Below the pieces are notes generated by a model. The model made no database searches and was not told the origin of the DNA. It saw only the letters and a list, made by a program, of their open reading frames with translations. A stretch of 64,000 bases of DNA, from positions 1 through 64,000 of the forward strand of contig NZ_JAFBDW010000003.1 of assembly GCF_016908415.1 (NCBI RefSeq), written 5' to 3'. Made by a program: the position numbers and the translations under genes. Of this stretch, positions 1 to 8,451 are shown piece by piece (the first letter of the stretch is position 1; every line of letters starts with the position of its first letter). Source of the stretch: Caldicoprobacter guelmensis. Its GTDB lineage: Bacteria > Bacillota > Clostridia > Caldicoprobacterales > Caldicoprobacteraceae.

Positions 1-2
1 GT

Positions 3-233
3 CAAATAAAGACACAGTATAATTTTGACCATTGCTATGTGCATAGTGAAGTGGGTACAGAGGCTGTAGTTGGGTTTATGATAATAGCTTTTAACCTAAG
101 CCAGTTATACTTTTTCAGGAACATTAGGGGATTTAGGGAGAAAAGGATGCTGCAGATAGACATAATAGAAGACATAAGAGATGAGGTGCTGTTAATAGAG
201 GGCTGGGTTAATCCAATTTTTGACACTACATAG
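3..233 (+). CDS. Transposase C-terminal fragment (5' end outside window)
   Basis: An open frame enters from the left edge and stops at 231-233, giving about 76 residues. The stretch beginning YNFDHCYVHSEVGTEA, followed by an aromatic-rich helix (FNLSQLYFF), resembles the C-terminal end of DDE-type transposases, where a short His/Glu-containing motif precedes a closing helical segment. I recognise the style, not the exact IS family. No right inverted repeat could be identified because the left end is missing. It could instead be the tail of another helical protein; the upstream sequence would settle it. Confidence 0.45.
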   Translation, partial: QIKTQYNFDHCYVHSEVGTEAVVGFMIIAFNLSQLYFFRNIRGFREKRMLQIDIIEDIRDEVLLIEGWVNPIFDTT

Positions 234-442
234 TTAGCAAAAAAACTGGAAATACAGGTTTGATTAGAATGGGGGAGGGGGGAAGTGTACCTATAAGACA
301 GAGTTTATGGTCTTTTCAAATTCCAGAATTACAATAAAATGGAAAAACATTAATTCCATATTCAAAAAAATTTACACTGGAAATTAGATGCGAAATTTCT
401 GAAAAATTTTTAAAAACCCTGTAAAAATAGTATTAATTGATG

Positions 443-475
443 TATAATAGTAGATAAAGCCAAATTGCGGGAGGG
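443..475 (+). promoter_or_regulatory. Putative -10 box and Shine-Dalgarno for the YkuK-like gene
   Basis: A consensus TATAAT lies at 443-448 and a strong GGGAGGG at 469-475. No good -35 box is visible. The Shine-Dalgarno is 45 bases upstream of the TTG at 521 but only 6 bases upstream of an in-frame ATA at 482, so it decides the start only if a non-standard codon is used. The rest of 234-520 shows no gene. Confidence 0.35.
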
Positions 476-520
476 ATCAGTATAAAAGCCACGGCAACTA
501 GGGCGGCACAACAACCGTTA

Positions 521-1042
521 TTGTTTTCTAACTCCATATACCACAACTTGACCTTTGACCAGGTGTACGAGCAAATACTTAACTTTATAAGACAGGCCCC
601 TTACTGCGAATATCGCTTGTCGGTAGGCTCAGATTCTCAAGTGGGCAGGAATACGGTGTTTGTGACTGCCATACACCTACACCGTATTGGAAGGGGGGCT
701 ATTGGCTTTATCACCAAGCACGTAGTCCCTAGACCCATGAAAAGCCTACGCGAAAAGATATATTACGAAACCGCTAGAACCTTAGAAGTGGCTGCCCTTT
801 TCACTCCCGATAAGATTGAGAAAATTATACAGTGCTTAATCAGGCCTTCGGGCCGTTCTGGCGATATACACTTTGAGTTTCACCTTGATGTAGGCATCAA
901 TGGTGCCACCAAGGATTTAATAAACGAAATGGTGGCCATGGCCAAAGGTACCGCCTTTGAGCCAAAGATCAAACCTGAAAGCTACGCGGCCAGTTGCTAT
1001 GCAAACCGATACACCAAAGACTCACACCTATATAGGGTGTAA
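521..1042 (+). CDS. ykuK: YkuK-family RNase H-like protein (DUF458)
   Basis: The 173-residue product has the YkuK/DUF458 layout: an N-terminal segment like FSNSIYHNLTFDQV, then a GSDSQVG motif near residues 36-42 with the acidic residue expected at the start of an RNase H-like core, then a central acidic and Arg-rich region and a C-terminal segment ending in YTKDSHLYRV. Length is close to the family norm of about 170. The biological role of the family is not established; nuclease activity is inferred from the fold. The start is uncertain: TTG at 521 matches family length but has no Shine-Dalgarno, whereas GGGAGGG precedes an in-frame ATA at 482, which would add 13 residues. It appears monocistronic, followed by a gene-poor stretch. 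Confidence 0.8.
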   Translation: MFSNSIYHNLTFDQVYEQILNFIRQAPYCEYRLSVGSDSQVGRNTVFVTAIHLHRIGRGAIGFITKHVVPRPMKSLREKIYYETARTLEVAALFTPDKIEKIIQCLIRPSGRSGDIHFEFHLDVGINGATKDLINEMVAMAKGTAFEPKIKPESYAASCYANRYTKDSHLYRV

Positions 1043-1315
1043 AAAGCGATTTCAATTGTTGGAAAGGTTGAGCATCTTTTATAGTTGTCTTTATAAATTT
1101 TTTATTGCTGTATAAACTGTTTTTTTGGTTAAACCATACTATGACGTCTACCTAGTTTGTTTCAGCGTACAAGCAACTGCTTTTAGTCCACTACCCACCA
1201 CTTATAAAAAACAGAAGTTTAAAAAATCATTACAAAAAGCCTTTCGGGCAAGAAAATGCATGACAATGCAAAGTATAGCAGGGTACAACTTAATAAAGAA
1301 GGCAGAAGCATTAAT

Positions 1316-1462
1316 ATGAACATTCTCGAAAAGTGACTAAACTATATAGGCACAACGATTGGTTTTGTAGTGCAACCTTATACAATAATCTAGGGATGAA
1401 GTGCCCTAGACCGAACCTGCAAGCAAGCTAAAATAAAGCTCTTGGACTTTTCGAGAGCGTAC
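1316..1462 (-). repeat. Dispersed MITE-like repeat, copy A (full length)
   Basis: This roughly 147-bp element is in reverse orientation to copies B (4673) and C (32986). Its two ends form an inverted repeat: TTCTCGAAAAGT at 1323-1334 and ACTTTTCGAGAG at 1446-1457. Read on the minus strand it aligns end to end with copy C, and by my count its first 58 bases match copy B at about 47 positions. It encodes no transposase, so a non-autonomous element is the simplest reading. No target-site duplication is certain. Confidence 0.7.
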
Positions 1463-1481
1463 AATACAAGAAAGGGGGGAA

Positions 1482-1527
1482 GAGCGCATGCCTCTTCATC
1501 TTGAAGAGGAGGGAAACTGCTGCGCTC
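1482..1527 (+). promoter_or_regulatory. Two-tier stem-loop in the leader of the UroD-like gene
   Basis: An inner hairpin pairs CCTCTTCA (1491-1498) with TGAAGAGG (1502-1509). An outer stem pairs GAGCGCA (1482-1488) with TGCGCTC (1521-1527). It lies between repeat A and the start at 1577 and has no T-tract, so it looks like leader structure rather than a terminator. Confidence 0.4.
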
Positions 1528-1576
1528 GGTTATGATGAAAACAATAACGCCTTGCCGGCCCAAATGGAAGGGTACC

Positions 1577-2659
1577 ATGACCGACCGCGAACGATTCAAC
1601 AACCAGATGCATTACAAGCCCTTCGACCGGTGCTTCAATATGGAGTTTGGATACTGGGATGAAAATTTCAAAGAATGGTCCATATTTGTAGAAAACGGCA
1701 TCACCAACAACAGGGAGGCTGACATCTTCTTCAACTTCGACAGGATAGAGGTAATAAGCGGCAACGTATGGATGTCCCCTCCTTTTGAATCGAGGGTCGT
1801 TGAAGAGACTGAGACCACCAAAATCCTCATCAACAGCGATGGCCTCCTTGCTGAAGTTCCAAAAGACGGGCACGACACCATCCCGCACTTCATAAAATCC
1901 TCCATCGTAACCCCTGAAGACTGGAAAAGGTGCAAGGAAGAACGCTTCCGTAGGGATGACCCTTCTAGAAAAGTGGATATTGAAGCCCTCAAAAAAGCAC
2001 ACCCACCGGACAGGGATTATCCTTTGGGCGTAAATACCGGCTCGATGATTGGCAAGATTCGCGACATGCTCACATTCGAAGGCTTGGCGTATGCCTGCTA
2101 TGACTATCCCGATATGGTGGAGGATATGGTGGAAACCTGCTGCGTTCTTGTTGAGGATTTTCTGGATCAGGTGCTGCCGCATTTCGATTTCGACTTTGCA
2201 GCGGGTTGGGAGGATATATGCTTCAAAAACGGCCCCATAGTATCCATCGATTTCTTTAAAAACGTGGTGGTACCGCGATACAAGCGCATACATAAGAAGC
2301 TCAAAGAAGCCGGCATAGACATATGGTATGTTGACTGTGACGGCGATGTTCGACCTCTATTGCCTTACTTTTTAGAAAGTGGCATCAATTGCCTGTTCCC
2401 CTTTGAAGTCAACAGCTGCTGCCATCCAAAAGAGCTCCTGGATAAATACGGAAAGGACTTGAGAATCATGGGTGGGGTAGACAAAATGGTACTGGCTCAA
2501 GGCAAAGAAGCCATAAAGGAGTATCTTGAAAGCCTTGTGCCGCTGGTGGAAAGGGGAGGATACATCCCCTTCTGTGACCATCGCTGCCCTCCCAACGTAA
2601 AACCGGAGGATTATTTGTATTATCTCGACTTGAAGGAGGAGCTGTTTGGCATGAAATAG
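1577..2659 (+). CDS. Uroporphyrinogen decarboxylase-like (URO-D/MtaA superfamily) protein
   Basis: The 360-residue product begins MTDRERFNNQMHYKPFDR, the typical opening of the URO-D/MtaA/CmuA superfamily, and ends with the family C-terminal region (IMGGVDKMVL, then GGYIPFCDHRCPPN). Members include heme-pathway decarboxylases and corrinoid methyltransferases. This clade is not classical HemE, and I cannot name its substrate; a methyltransferase role is inference. I prefer ATG 1577 over ATG 1532 because GGAAGG lies 6 bases upstream and the shorter protein matches relatives. It is monocistronic, followed by a terminator at 2701-2740. A cobalamin adenosyltransferase occurs at 42 kb but is not linked. 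Confidence 0.8.
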   Translation: MTDRERFNNQMHYKPFDRCFNMEFGYWDENFKEWSIFVENGITNNREADIFFNFDRIEVISGNVWMSPPFESRVVEETETTKILINSDGLLAEVPKDGHDTIPHFIKSSIVTPEDWKRCKEERFRRDDPSRKVDIEALKKAHPPDRDYPLGVNTGSMIGKIRDMLTFEGLAYACYDYPDMVEDMVETCCVLVEDFLDQVLPHFDFDFAAGWEDICFKNGPIVSIDFFKNVVVPRYKRIHKKLKEAGIDIWYVDCDGDVRPLLPYFLESGINCLFPFEVNSCCHPKELLDKYGKDLRIMGGVDKMVLAQGKEAIKEYLESLVPLVERGGYIPFCDHRCPPNVKPEDYLYYLDLKEELFGMK

Positions 2660-2700
2660 ATTAATACAATTTATAATTACATAGAGCTTATATAAAAAAC

Positions 2701-2740
2701 AAAGGGAGCCAGGGAAATATAAAATCCCATGGCTCCTTTT
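2701..2740. terminator. Bidirectional intrinsic terminator
   Basis: A stem of GGGAGCC..GGGA pairing with TCCC..GGCTCC around an AT loop is followed by TTTT on the plus strand. On the minus strand it is followed by CTTTGTTTTTTATA. It serves the UroD-like gene and, at some distance, the convergent aminopeptidase gene. Confidence 0.8.
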
Positions 2741-2861
2741 CACTTCATCGTCCTTGTTGTCGGTTTTATCCCAGAAAACAAATTTCATACGCCAATATAT
2801 GTCCAGTTCATCTAACAATAGGAGTTTTTGGTAAACTCTGCCGTTAATTGTTCTTGATGTA

Positions 2862-4652
2862 TCAATTTATCGGGTTGGTTTTAACCTTGAGCCATTCCTT
2901 TTCATTTTCATCCAGTAGCGGCGATAGCAGCTCATAAACCATAGCGTGGTATTCATTGAGCCATCTTTTCTCCTCTTCGTTCAAGAGCCCGGGATCAACT
3001 CCATCGAGGTCAATGGGGCAGTACGTTATGGGCTCAAACCTTAAAAACTTCCCAAATTCTGTCTCTCCGTCCTCTACCACCAGCATTTCGTTTTCGGTGC
3101 GTATGCCGTACTGTCCCTCGATATACACCCCCGGCTCGTTGGTCAAGATCATTCCCCTTTCCAGCTTGACGTTGTTGGGAACCTGGCTTAAACGCTGCGG
3201 CCCCTCATGGACATTGAGGAAATACCCTACCCCGTGCCCGGTACCGCATTTGTAATCAATTCCCTGCTCCCACAGGGGCAGCCTTGCCAATATATCTATG
3301 TTGGAGCCGGTAGTCCCGTATAGAAACCTTGCTCTCGCCAGGTTTATGTGCCCTTTGAGCACCAGCGTAAAATCCCTTTTTTGTCTTTCAGTGATAGGAC
3401 CCAAAACTATTGTGCGCGTTATATCGGTGGTCCCTCCCAGGTACTGACCTCCCGAGTCGATGAGCAAAAATCCTTCCCGCTCAAGGGTATAGCAGGTTTC
3501 AGGAGTGGCCTGATAATGCATCATGGCAGCGTGGTCCTTGTAGGCTGCAATGGTGGCAAAGCTTGGGCCCACAAATCCCTCCTGCTGGCGCCTGAACTCT
3601 TCCAGCCTTTCGGCCACGGTGATCTCGGTTATTTCCTCCTTGCCCAAATTCTGCTCAAGCCAGTAGAGGAATTTTACCATGGCCACGCCATCGCGCACAT
3701 GTGCCTTTTTCAGGTTCTCTATCTCAACCTCATTCTTAATAGCCTTCAACCTGGCAACGATGCTCACGTCCTCTACCTTCTTGCATCCATTTGCTATGGC
3801 ATGGTATAGCCTGCTATTGGTAACAGCCGGGTCAAAGAGTATAGCATCTCCTTCTTTTAACTGGGCGAGATACTCATATATCTTTTCGTAGTCGTCAACG
3901 ATTACGCCGTTCTCATCGAGCATGCGCACCACATCACCAGGAACCTTACTTTTGTCTATAAACAGCCAGGCCTGATGGGAAGAAACCAGGGCATATGCTA
4001 TGGCCACTGGATTGTAGGCTATATCGCTGCCGCGAATGTTATATAGCCATGCCACATCATCCAGGCTGCATACCAAATAATAATTAACGCCCTTTTTTGC
4101 CATTTCCTGCCGCACGGTGTACAATTTTTGAGCCGCAGTCCTTCCTGCAAAGGCCACATCGTGAATGAATACCGGTTGCTGTGGTACCGGCGGTCGCCCC
4201 TCCCATATCTCGTCGACTAGATCAAATTCTTTGTTGAGGGATATGCCTTTTTTTGAGAGCTCCTTCTCCATCTCCCTGACTTTGGAAACCGAGAACACCT
4301 CGCCGCATATCCCCACACAGCTATTTTCAGGCAGTTCCTCCTTAAGCCATTCTATGTAATCAGGTACCCCTGGCATTCCAGTTTTGTAAAGCTCAATTCC
4401 CGTGCCTTTGAGCTGTTTTTCAGCCTGTATGTAGTATCTCCCATCAGTCCACAGGCCGCTTTTTTGACGGGTTACAACCAAGGTGCCGGCTGAACCCGTA
4501 AAGCCGGACAGCCATTTCCTGCTCTCCCAGCGTGGAGCCACATACTCGCTCATGTGAGGGTCGGAACTGGGAACGATGTAGGCCTCCATACCCTTCTCCA
4601 GCATTTTCTCGCGCAGTTTGTTTATTCTGCTTTTTATATCCAAGCTACTCAT
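2862..4652 (-). CDS. pepP: Xaa-Pro aminopeptidase (M24B, aminopeptidase P family)
   Basis: A 596-residue cytoplasmic metallopeptidase removing N-terminal residues that precede proline. The N-terminal half has creatinase-type domains (SGFTGSAGTLVV, LWTDGRYYIQAE). The C-terminal pita-bread domain shows the metal-site motifs LIDSGGQYLGGTTDITRT, GTGHGVGYFLNVHEGP and TNEPGVYIEGQYGIRTENE. The length matches the three-domain eukaryote-like aminopeptidase P group common in Clostridia. ATG 4652 sits directly against GGGGAG; the fourth codon, TTG at 4643, is 9 bases from it and may be the true start. It follows repeat B and the GH127 gene on the same strand, so it may be the last gene of that cluster, with termination at 2701-2740. 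Confidence 0.93.
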   Translation of the reverse strand: MSSLDIKSRINKLREKMLEKGMEAYIVPSSDPHMSEYVAPRWESRKWLSGFTGSAGTLVVTRQKSGLWTDGRYYIQAEKQLKGTGIELYKTGMPGVPDYIEWLKEELPENSCVGICGEVFSVSKVREMEKELSKKGISLNKEFDLVDEIWEGRPPVPQQPVFIHDVAFAGRTAAQKLYTVRQEMAKKGVNYYLVCSLDDVAWLYNIRGSDIAYNPVAIAYALVSSHQAWLFIDKSKVPGDVVRMLDENGVIVDDYEKIYEYLAQLKEGDAILFDPAVTNSRLYHAIANGCKKVEDVSIVARLKAIKNEVEIENLKKAHVRDGVAMVKFLYWLEQNLGKEEITEITVAERLEEFRRQQEGFVGPSFATIAAYKDHAAMMHYQATPETCYTLEREGFLLIDSGGQYLGGTTDITRTIVLGPITERQKRDFTLVLKGHINLARARFLYGTTGSNIDILARLPLWEQGIDYKCGTGHGVGYFLNVHEGPQRLSQVPNNVKLERGMILTNEPGVYIEGQYGIRTENEMLVVEDGETEFGKFLRFEPITYCPIDLDGVDPGLLNEEEKRWLNEYHAMVYELLSPLLDENEKEWLKVKTNPIN

Positions 4653-4672
4653 CTCCCCTTTTTCATTGTGCC

Positions 4673-4796
4673 ATATGCTCTTGAAAAGTCTGAAGGCTTT
4701 ATTTTAGCCTGTTCGCAGGTTCGGTCTTGGAACTTCCCCCTAACTATTCTGCAAAGCTACCCTACGAAAATCAACCGGTTGTGTCTATGTTGCTCA
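4673..4796 (+). repeat. Dispersed MITE-like repeat, copy B (overlaps the end of the GH127 gene)
   Basis: It starts with the same left-end pattern as the other copies (GCTCTTGAAAAGTC), continues through TTTATTTTAGCCTG and GCAGGTTCGGTCT, and still aligns with copies A and C around AAAATCAACCGGTTGTG at about 4773-4790. It then runs into the GH127 reading frame, so the right end of the element is missing or replaced. The GH127 stop codon (4771-4773) lies inside the repeat. Confidence 0.65.
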
Positions 4797-6741
4797 TCAG
4801 CCAAACCATCATCTCGCCAGCTCCTCTGTTGCCCCATGCATAATAGGGAACAGCTTTAACCTCTATTTCTTCATAGTCATTTGGGGCAAAGCTATAGCAT
4901 TCATCACTAAGCCAATCCTTCAACCTGTATGCCTTAAATGTTATGGTTACTACCCCGTTTAAAAGCCCCTCCTCAAAAACTTCCTTAAACTCCACATTCT
5001 TGGGTACTATGATTTTATGCAGCCCTTTCCCGTTATCCACTTCTTCTATGCAATAAACCATTGGTCCGCGCTGTATAGCTACTTTTCCTACATTCTCCCG
5101 CACTTTGGGATTAGCCCGTACCAGCACAGCCTTCATGGGATAAACTACATCGATTTCATCACCTGGCTCCCATACTCTTCTTATCTTAACATATCCCTTC
5201 TCAATATGCTCCCCTATGTTCACAGGCTGTCCGTTTACACGAATGGAAGGCTCCCCACACCATGAAGGAACGCGTATTGCTACAGTGAATTCCCCTTTTG
5301 AATCAGGATTGACCTTGACGCTTATATTTCCATCCCAAGGATAGCGGGTCTTGACATTGAGAGCAACATTTTTGCCATTTAAAGCTATATTTGCGCTGCT
5401 GTTTGCGAAAATGTGGATATATATCTCGCCGTCGGTGGAGGTAGAATACATGTAATCGCCTATCGAGGCATAAAGCCGGCTGACATTGGTGGGACAGCAG
5501 GCACATGCAAACCACGCCTGGCGCTCCACTTTGACATGTGAGTGGTCATACCTCTTCTCACATGCCTCTGGATTCACCTCAAGAGGATTTACATAGAAAA
5601 ACCTTTTGCCATCAAGCGATATACCGCTTAAAATTCCGTTATATATTGCTTTTTCCAAAACATCTGCGTACCTGCTATCAGGGTCCATTTGAAGCATCCT
5701 GTAAGCAAATAACGCAAGGCCTATAGAGGCACAGGTCTCACCGTAGATGGTATCATTGGGCAAATCATAATCAAATGAGAAGGCTTCCCCATAACTCTGC
5801 GAACCTATAGCTGCCGTTATGTACATCCTCTTCTTGGTCACGTTATCCCATAGCCTTTTCAGCACCGCAAACAATTCCTCATCGCCGGTTTCCCTGGCTA
5901 TATCAGCCGCACCGGCATACAGGTACATGGCCCTCACCGCATGCCCTTCAGCAGTTGTCTGTTCTCTCACCGGCAGATGGGCCTGATAATACTGGTATGT
6001 AGACCACATATCATCTTGACCAGTGCTCTTTTTCTTTTCTCCTCTAAGCTCAGCTTCTATTGTGAAATAATGCGGCTCCTTACCCCTTTCATCAATGAAG
6101 TACTTGGCAAGCCTTAAATACTTTTCGTCCCCTGTGACCTTATACATCTTAACCAGTGCAAGCTCTATCTCTGGATGACCATCATACCCTCTCTTTTTCC
6201 CCGGCTCAGGGCCTAGCACTGTTAACATATGGTCAGTAAATTTGCTCATGATGTCGATGAGCTTGGTCTTACCGGTAGCTCTGTAATAGGCAACAGCAGC
6301 CTCCATCATATGCCCAGCACAGTACAGCTCATGCATGTCCCTCAAATTCGTCCACCTTTTATCAGGATGAGCCACAGTAAAATAGGTGTTCAAATACCCA
6401 TCCGGCTGTTGCGCCCTACCAATGAGGTCGACCAGTTCATCCAAAATTTTCTCCAGCTCAGGGTTGGGCTTCAATATTAAGCTGTAGCTGGCAGCTTCCA
6501 ACCATTTAGCCACATCGCTGTCCTGAAAGAACATGCCGTAAAACTCGCCCTTTTGCTCCCCTGCTGCAATGCGAAAATTGGCTATAGCGTGGCTTTTTGG
6601 TGCTTCCTCCACATCATCATTGAGTACGTTATACTGGTAGGGGATGGTCTCATTCACGATTAAATCTTGAATACACCCCAACAACCCTCCATTGAGTTTT
6701 ACGTTTTCCATTTTGACGTTGGTAAGCTTATTAAGTCGCAT
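4771..6741 (-). CDS. GH127 beta-L-arabinofuranosidase (DUF1680)
   Basis: The 656-residue product has the GH127 (HypBA1-type) layout: an (alpha/alpha)6 barrel followed by beta-sandwich domains. The zinc/catalytic set is visible as YGETCASIG (E335, C337) and CACCPTN (C415, C416), corresponding to Glu338/Cys340/Cys417/Cys418 of the characterised Bifidobacterium enzyme. There is no signal peptide, so it acts in the cytoplasm, releasing L-arabinose from beta-linked arabinooligosaccharides. It lies 44 bases downstream of the pentulokinase gene, in an operon-like arrangement. Family proteins usually end near the GEMMVWL segment; the extra SNIDTTG tail and the stop codon fall within repeat copy B. 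Substrate specificity within GH127 cannot be fixed from sequence alone. Confidence 0.92.
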   Translation of the reverse strand: MRLNKLTNVKMENVKLNGGLLGCIQDLIVNETIPYQYNVLNDDVEEAPKSHAIANFRIAAGEQKGEFYGMFFQDSDVAKWLEAASYSLILKPNPELEKILDELVDLIGRAQQPDGYLNTYFTVAHPDKRWTNLRDMHELYCAGHMMEAAVAYYRATGKTKLIDIMSKFTDHMLTVLGPEPGKKRGYDGHPEIELALVKMYKVTGDEKYLRLAKYFIDERGKEPHYFTIEAELRGEKKKSTGQDDMWSTYQYYQAHLPVREQTTAEGHAVRAMYLYAGAADIARETGDEELFAVLKRLWDNVTKKRMYITAAIGSQSYGEAFSFDYDLPNDTIYGETCASIGLALFAYRMLQMDPDSRYADVLEKAIYNGILSGISLDGKRFFYVNPLEVNPEACEKRYDHSHVKVERQAWFACACCPTNVSRLYASIGDYMYSTSTDGEIYIHIFANSSANIALNGKNVALNVKTRYPWDGNISVKVNPDSKGEFTVAIRVPSWCGEPSIRVNGQPVNIGEHIEKGYVKIRRVWEPGDEIDVVYPMKAVLVRANPKVRENVGKVAIQRGPMVYCIEEVDNGKGLHKIIVPKNVEFKEVFEEGLLNGVVTITFKAYRLKDWLSDECYSFAPNDYEEIEVKAVPYYAWGNRGAGEMMVWLMSNIDTTG

Positions 6742-6785
6742 AAAAAAGCCCCCTCCCTCTCAACTCAATAAAACGCCTCCACTGC

Positions 6786-8327
6786 TCACTTACCAATCAA
6801 CTTTGCTATCTCATCATATATGGGCTTTAGCTGCCTGTACATCATGTTATATATCCGGTAGTAGCTTTGATAGGACTCCACCTCGCTTGAAACCGGCTGC
6901 CAAGAACACTGATACCTGATAATTTGGGCAGAATCCTCGAAGCTTTCAAAAATGCCTACTCCCACCCCTGCGGCAATTGCGGCACCCAGCGAAGTGGCTT
7001 CTCCGGGGAAGCAATGCACCTTTACAGGCCTACCGTATACATTGCACATAATCTCGTTCCACAGTCTGCTCTTGGCCCCCCCTCCAAGCAGCGTCAGCTC
7101 CTCAACTCTTAAACCGTTTTCCTCAAATACATCCAAAACGTTCTTTAGAGCAAAAGCTACACCTTCATAAACTGCTCGAAAGAGATGGCTCTTCCCATGA
7201 TACAGCGTAAGGCCTACAAAGCCGCCCCTGGTGTTTTCATCCCAGTGGGGCGTTCTCTCGCCCATCATGTAGGGTACGAAAAACACACCGTTTGAACCAA
7301 TGGGCGCCTGCCGCGCCAAATCTTCAACAGCCTCAAATACCTCATCCCTCGCCTCGGCTTTTTGTAGCTTAAAACCGCCTATGTTTTCGATGGCCCAATC
7401 GTAAGCAATGGTGGCGCACTGCACCGTCCCGGTAACATTATAATTTCTCCCATCCAGGTCATAAAAATGAAATATCCTGGCACCTTTGTCCAACACAGGT
7501 CGGTCATTTATAGTCGATATCCAGGCGCTGCTCCCAATATAGTTATATGCCTGCCCCTTTTTGACCACACCGGCCCCTTTTGTGGCGCATGCCCCGTCTC
7601 CTCCGCCCACTACCACCGGCGTTCCAGCCTTCAAGCCCAAAAGGTCGGCTGCCTGCTCCGACAGACTACCTAAGATGTAAAAAGAAGGCAACAGTTCTGG
7701 AAGCTTATGTACATCTACGCCTGCTTCACTCAAAACATCCTGTGCCCACTTTCCTTGGTTGATGTTCAGCATACAGGTCAACGAGGCATCAGAAAGGTCA
7801 GTAAACCCCAACTTACCTGTCAGCTTAAATCCAATGTAATCCTTGGAATTTAAGAAATACGCCGTTTTATCATATATTTCCGGATAATTCTTCTTTAACC
7901 ACAGTATCTTTGTAAAGGTATAGTGTGGATCGATCCTATTGCCGGTAATGCTGTAAAAGTGCCATTCATCAAATACTCGCTTAAGATAAGAAGCCTCTGC
8001 CTGGCTCCTACAATCCGAATGGATTATATTTGGATGTAAGACATTTCCGTTTGCATCCACAGGAATGCATCCGTTCATGTGCCCGCTAAGGCCAATGACC
8101 GAAATCCGTTGTGGGCTAATATTACCTTTCTCCAGCAAAACCTTAGTCCCATCGATTATGCCTCTCCAGTAGTCCTCTGGTTTCTGCTCGGCCCATCCCG
8201 GCTTGGGATAAACTGTATCGTAATTGACAGTATGTGCACAGGCCTTCTCCCCATCCGGCTTAAAGGCAGCACACTTTACTCCCGTGGTGCCTATATCAAA
8301 TACCAGAATTAAACCCTCTTTACTCAT
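6786..8327 (-). CDS. xylB: FGGY-family pentulokinase, xylulokinase-like
   Basis: The 513-residue product has both FGGY ATPase-fold domains: an N-terminal phosphate-binding loop (FDIGTTGVKCAAF), a catalytic aspartate in GGGDGACATKGAG (D244), and the C-terminal LTLLGGGAKSRLWNEIM nucleotide-binding motif. It would phosphorylate a ketopentose, most simply D-xylulose, feeding the pentose phosphate pathway. The substrate-site motif reads SGHMNGC, whereas E. coli XylB has a Gln-Met-His order, so another pentulose or sugar alcohol remains possible. Neighbours (Pdp upstream, GH127 downstream, same strand) fit pentose metabolism. No isomerase gene is in the window. Confidence 0.85.
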   Translation of the reverse strand: MSKEGLILVFDIGTTGVKCAAFKPDGEKACAHTVNYDTVYPKPGWAEQKPEDYWRGIIDGTKVLLEKGNISPQRISVIGLSGHMNGCIPVDANGNVLHPNIIHSDCRSQAEASYLKRVFDEWHFYSITGNRIDPHYTFTKILWLKKNYPEIYDKTAYFLNSKDYIGFKLTGKLGFTDLSDASLTCMLNINQGKWAQDVLSEAGVDVHKLPELLPSFYILGSLSEQAADLLGLKAGTPVVVGGGDGACATKGAGVVKKGQAYNYIGSSAWISTINDRPVLDKGARIFHFYDLDGRNYNVTGTVQCATIAYDWAIENIGGFKLQKAEARDEVFEAVEDLARQAPIGSNGVFFVPYMMGERTPHWDENTRGGFVGLTLYHGKSHLFRAVYEGVAFALKNVLDVFEENGLRVEELTLLGGGAKSRLWNEIMCNVYGRPVKVHCFPGEATSLGAAIAAGVGVGIFESFEDSAQIIRYQCSWQPVSSEVESYQSYYRIYNMMYRQLKPIYDEIAKLIGK

Positions 8328-8451
8328 AGCAGCCCCTCTTTTTTACATTTCTTTGTACAGTTTTTGCACCCAACGCATTGGTACTGTTGTCGTTCGGCAA
8401 GGTAATATTGCCTTAAAAAAGAACATGTCGATATGTACAGAAGATACAGAA

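Larger units (their letters stand above)
1043..1576. other. Gene-poor interval with repeat copy A and a leader stem-loop
   Basis: No convincing gene lies here. The interval holds an AT-rich segment (1043-1315), repeat copy A (1316-1462) and a stem-loop just before the next gene (1482-1527). The open frame at 1125-1319 has no recognisable domain and no Shine-Dalgarno. Confidence 0.6.

Noticed and set aside
1125..1319. Open frame of 64 codons between the YkuK-like gene and repeat A
   Set aside because: No recognisable domain, no ribosome binding site and its end runs into the repeat edge; left unannotated.
1496..2293. Long reverse-strand open frame of 265 codons
   Set aside because: It lies antisense to the clearly recognisable UroD-like gene, with no ribosome binding site or recognisable domain.
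2372..2818. Reverse-strand open frame of 148 codons
   Set aside because: Overlaps the 3' end of the UroD-like gene and its terminator; translated sequence resembles no protein.
8397..8417. GGCAA..TTGCC hairpin between pdp and the pentulokinase
   Set aside because: Only five paired bases and no T-tract in either direction; not convincing as a terminator or operator.
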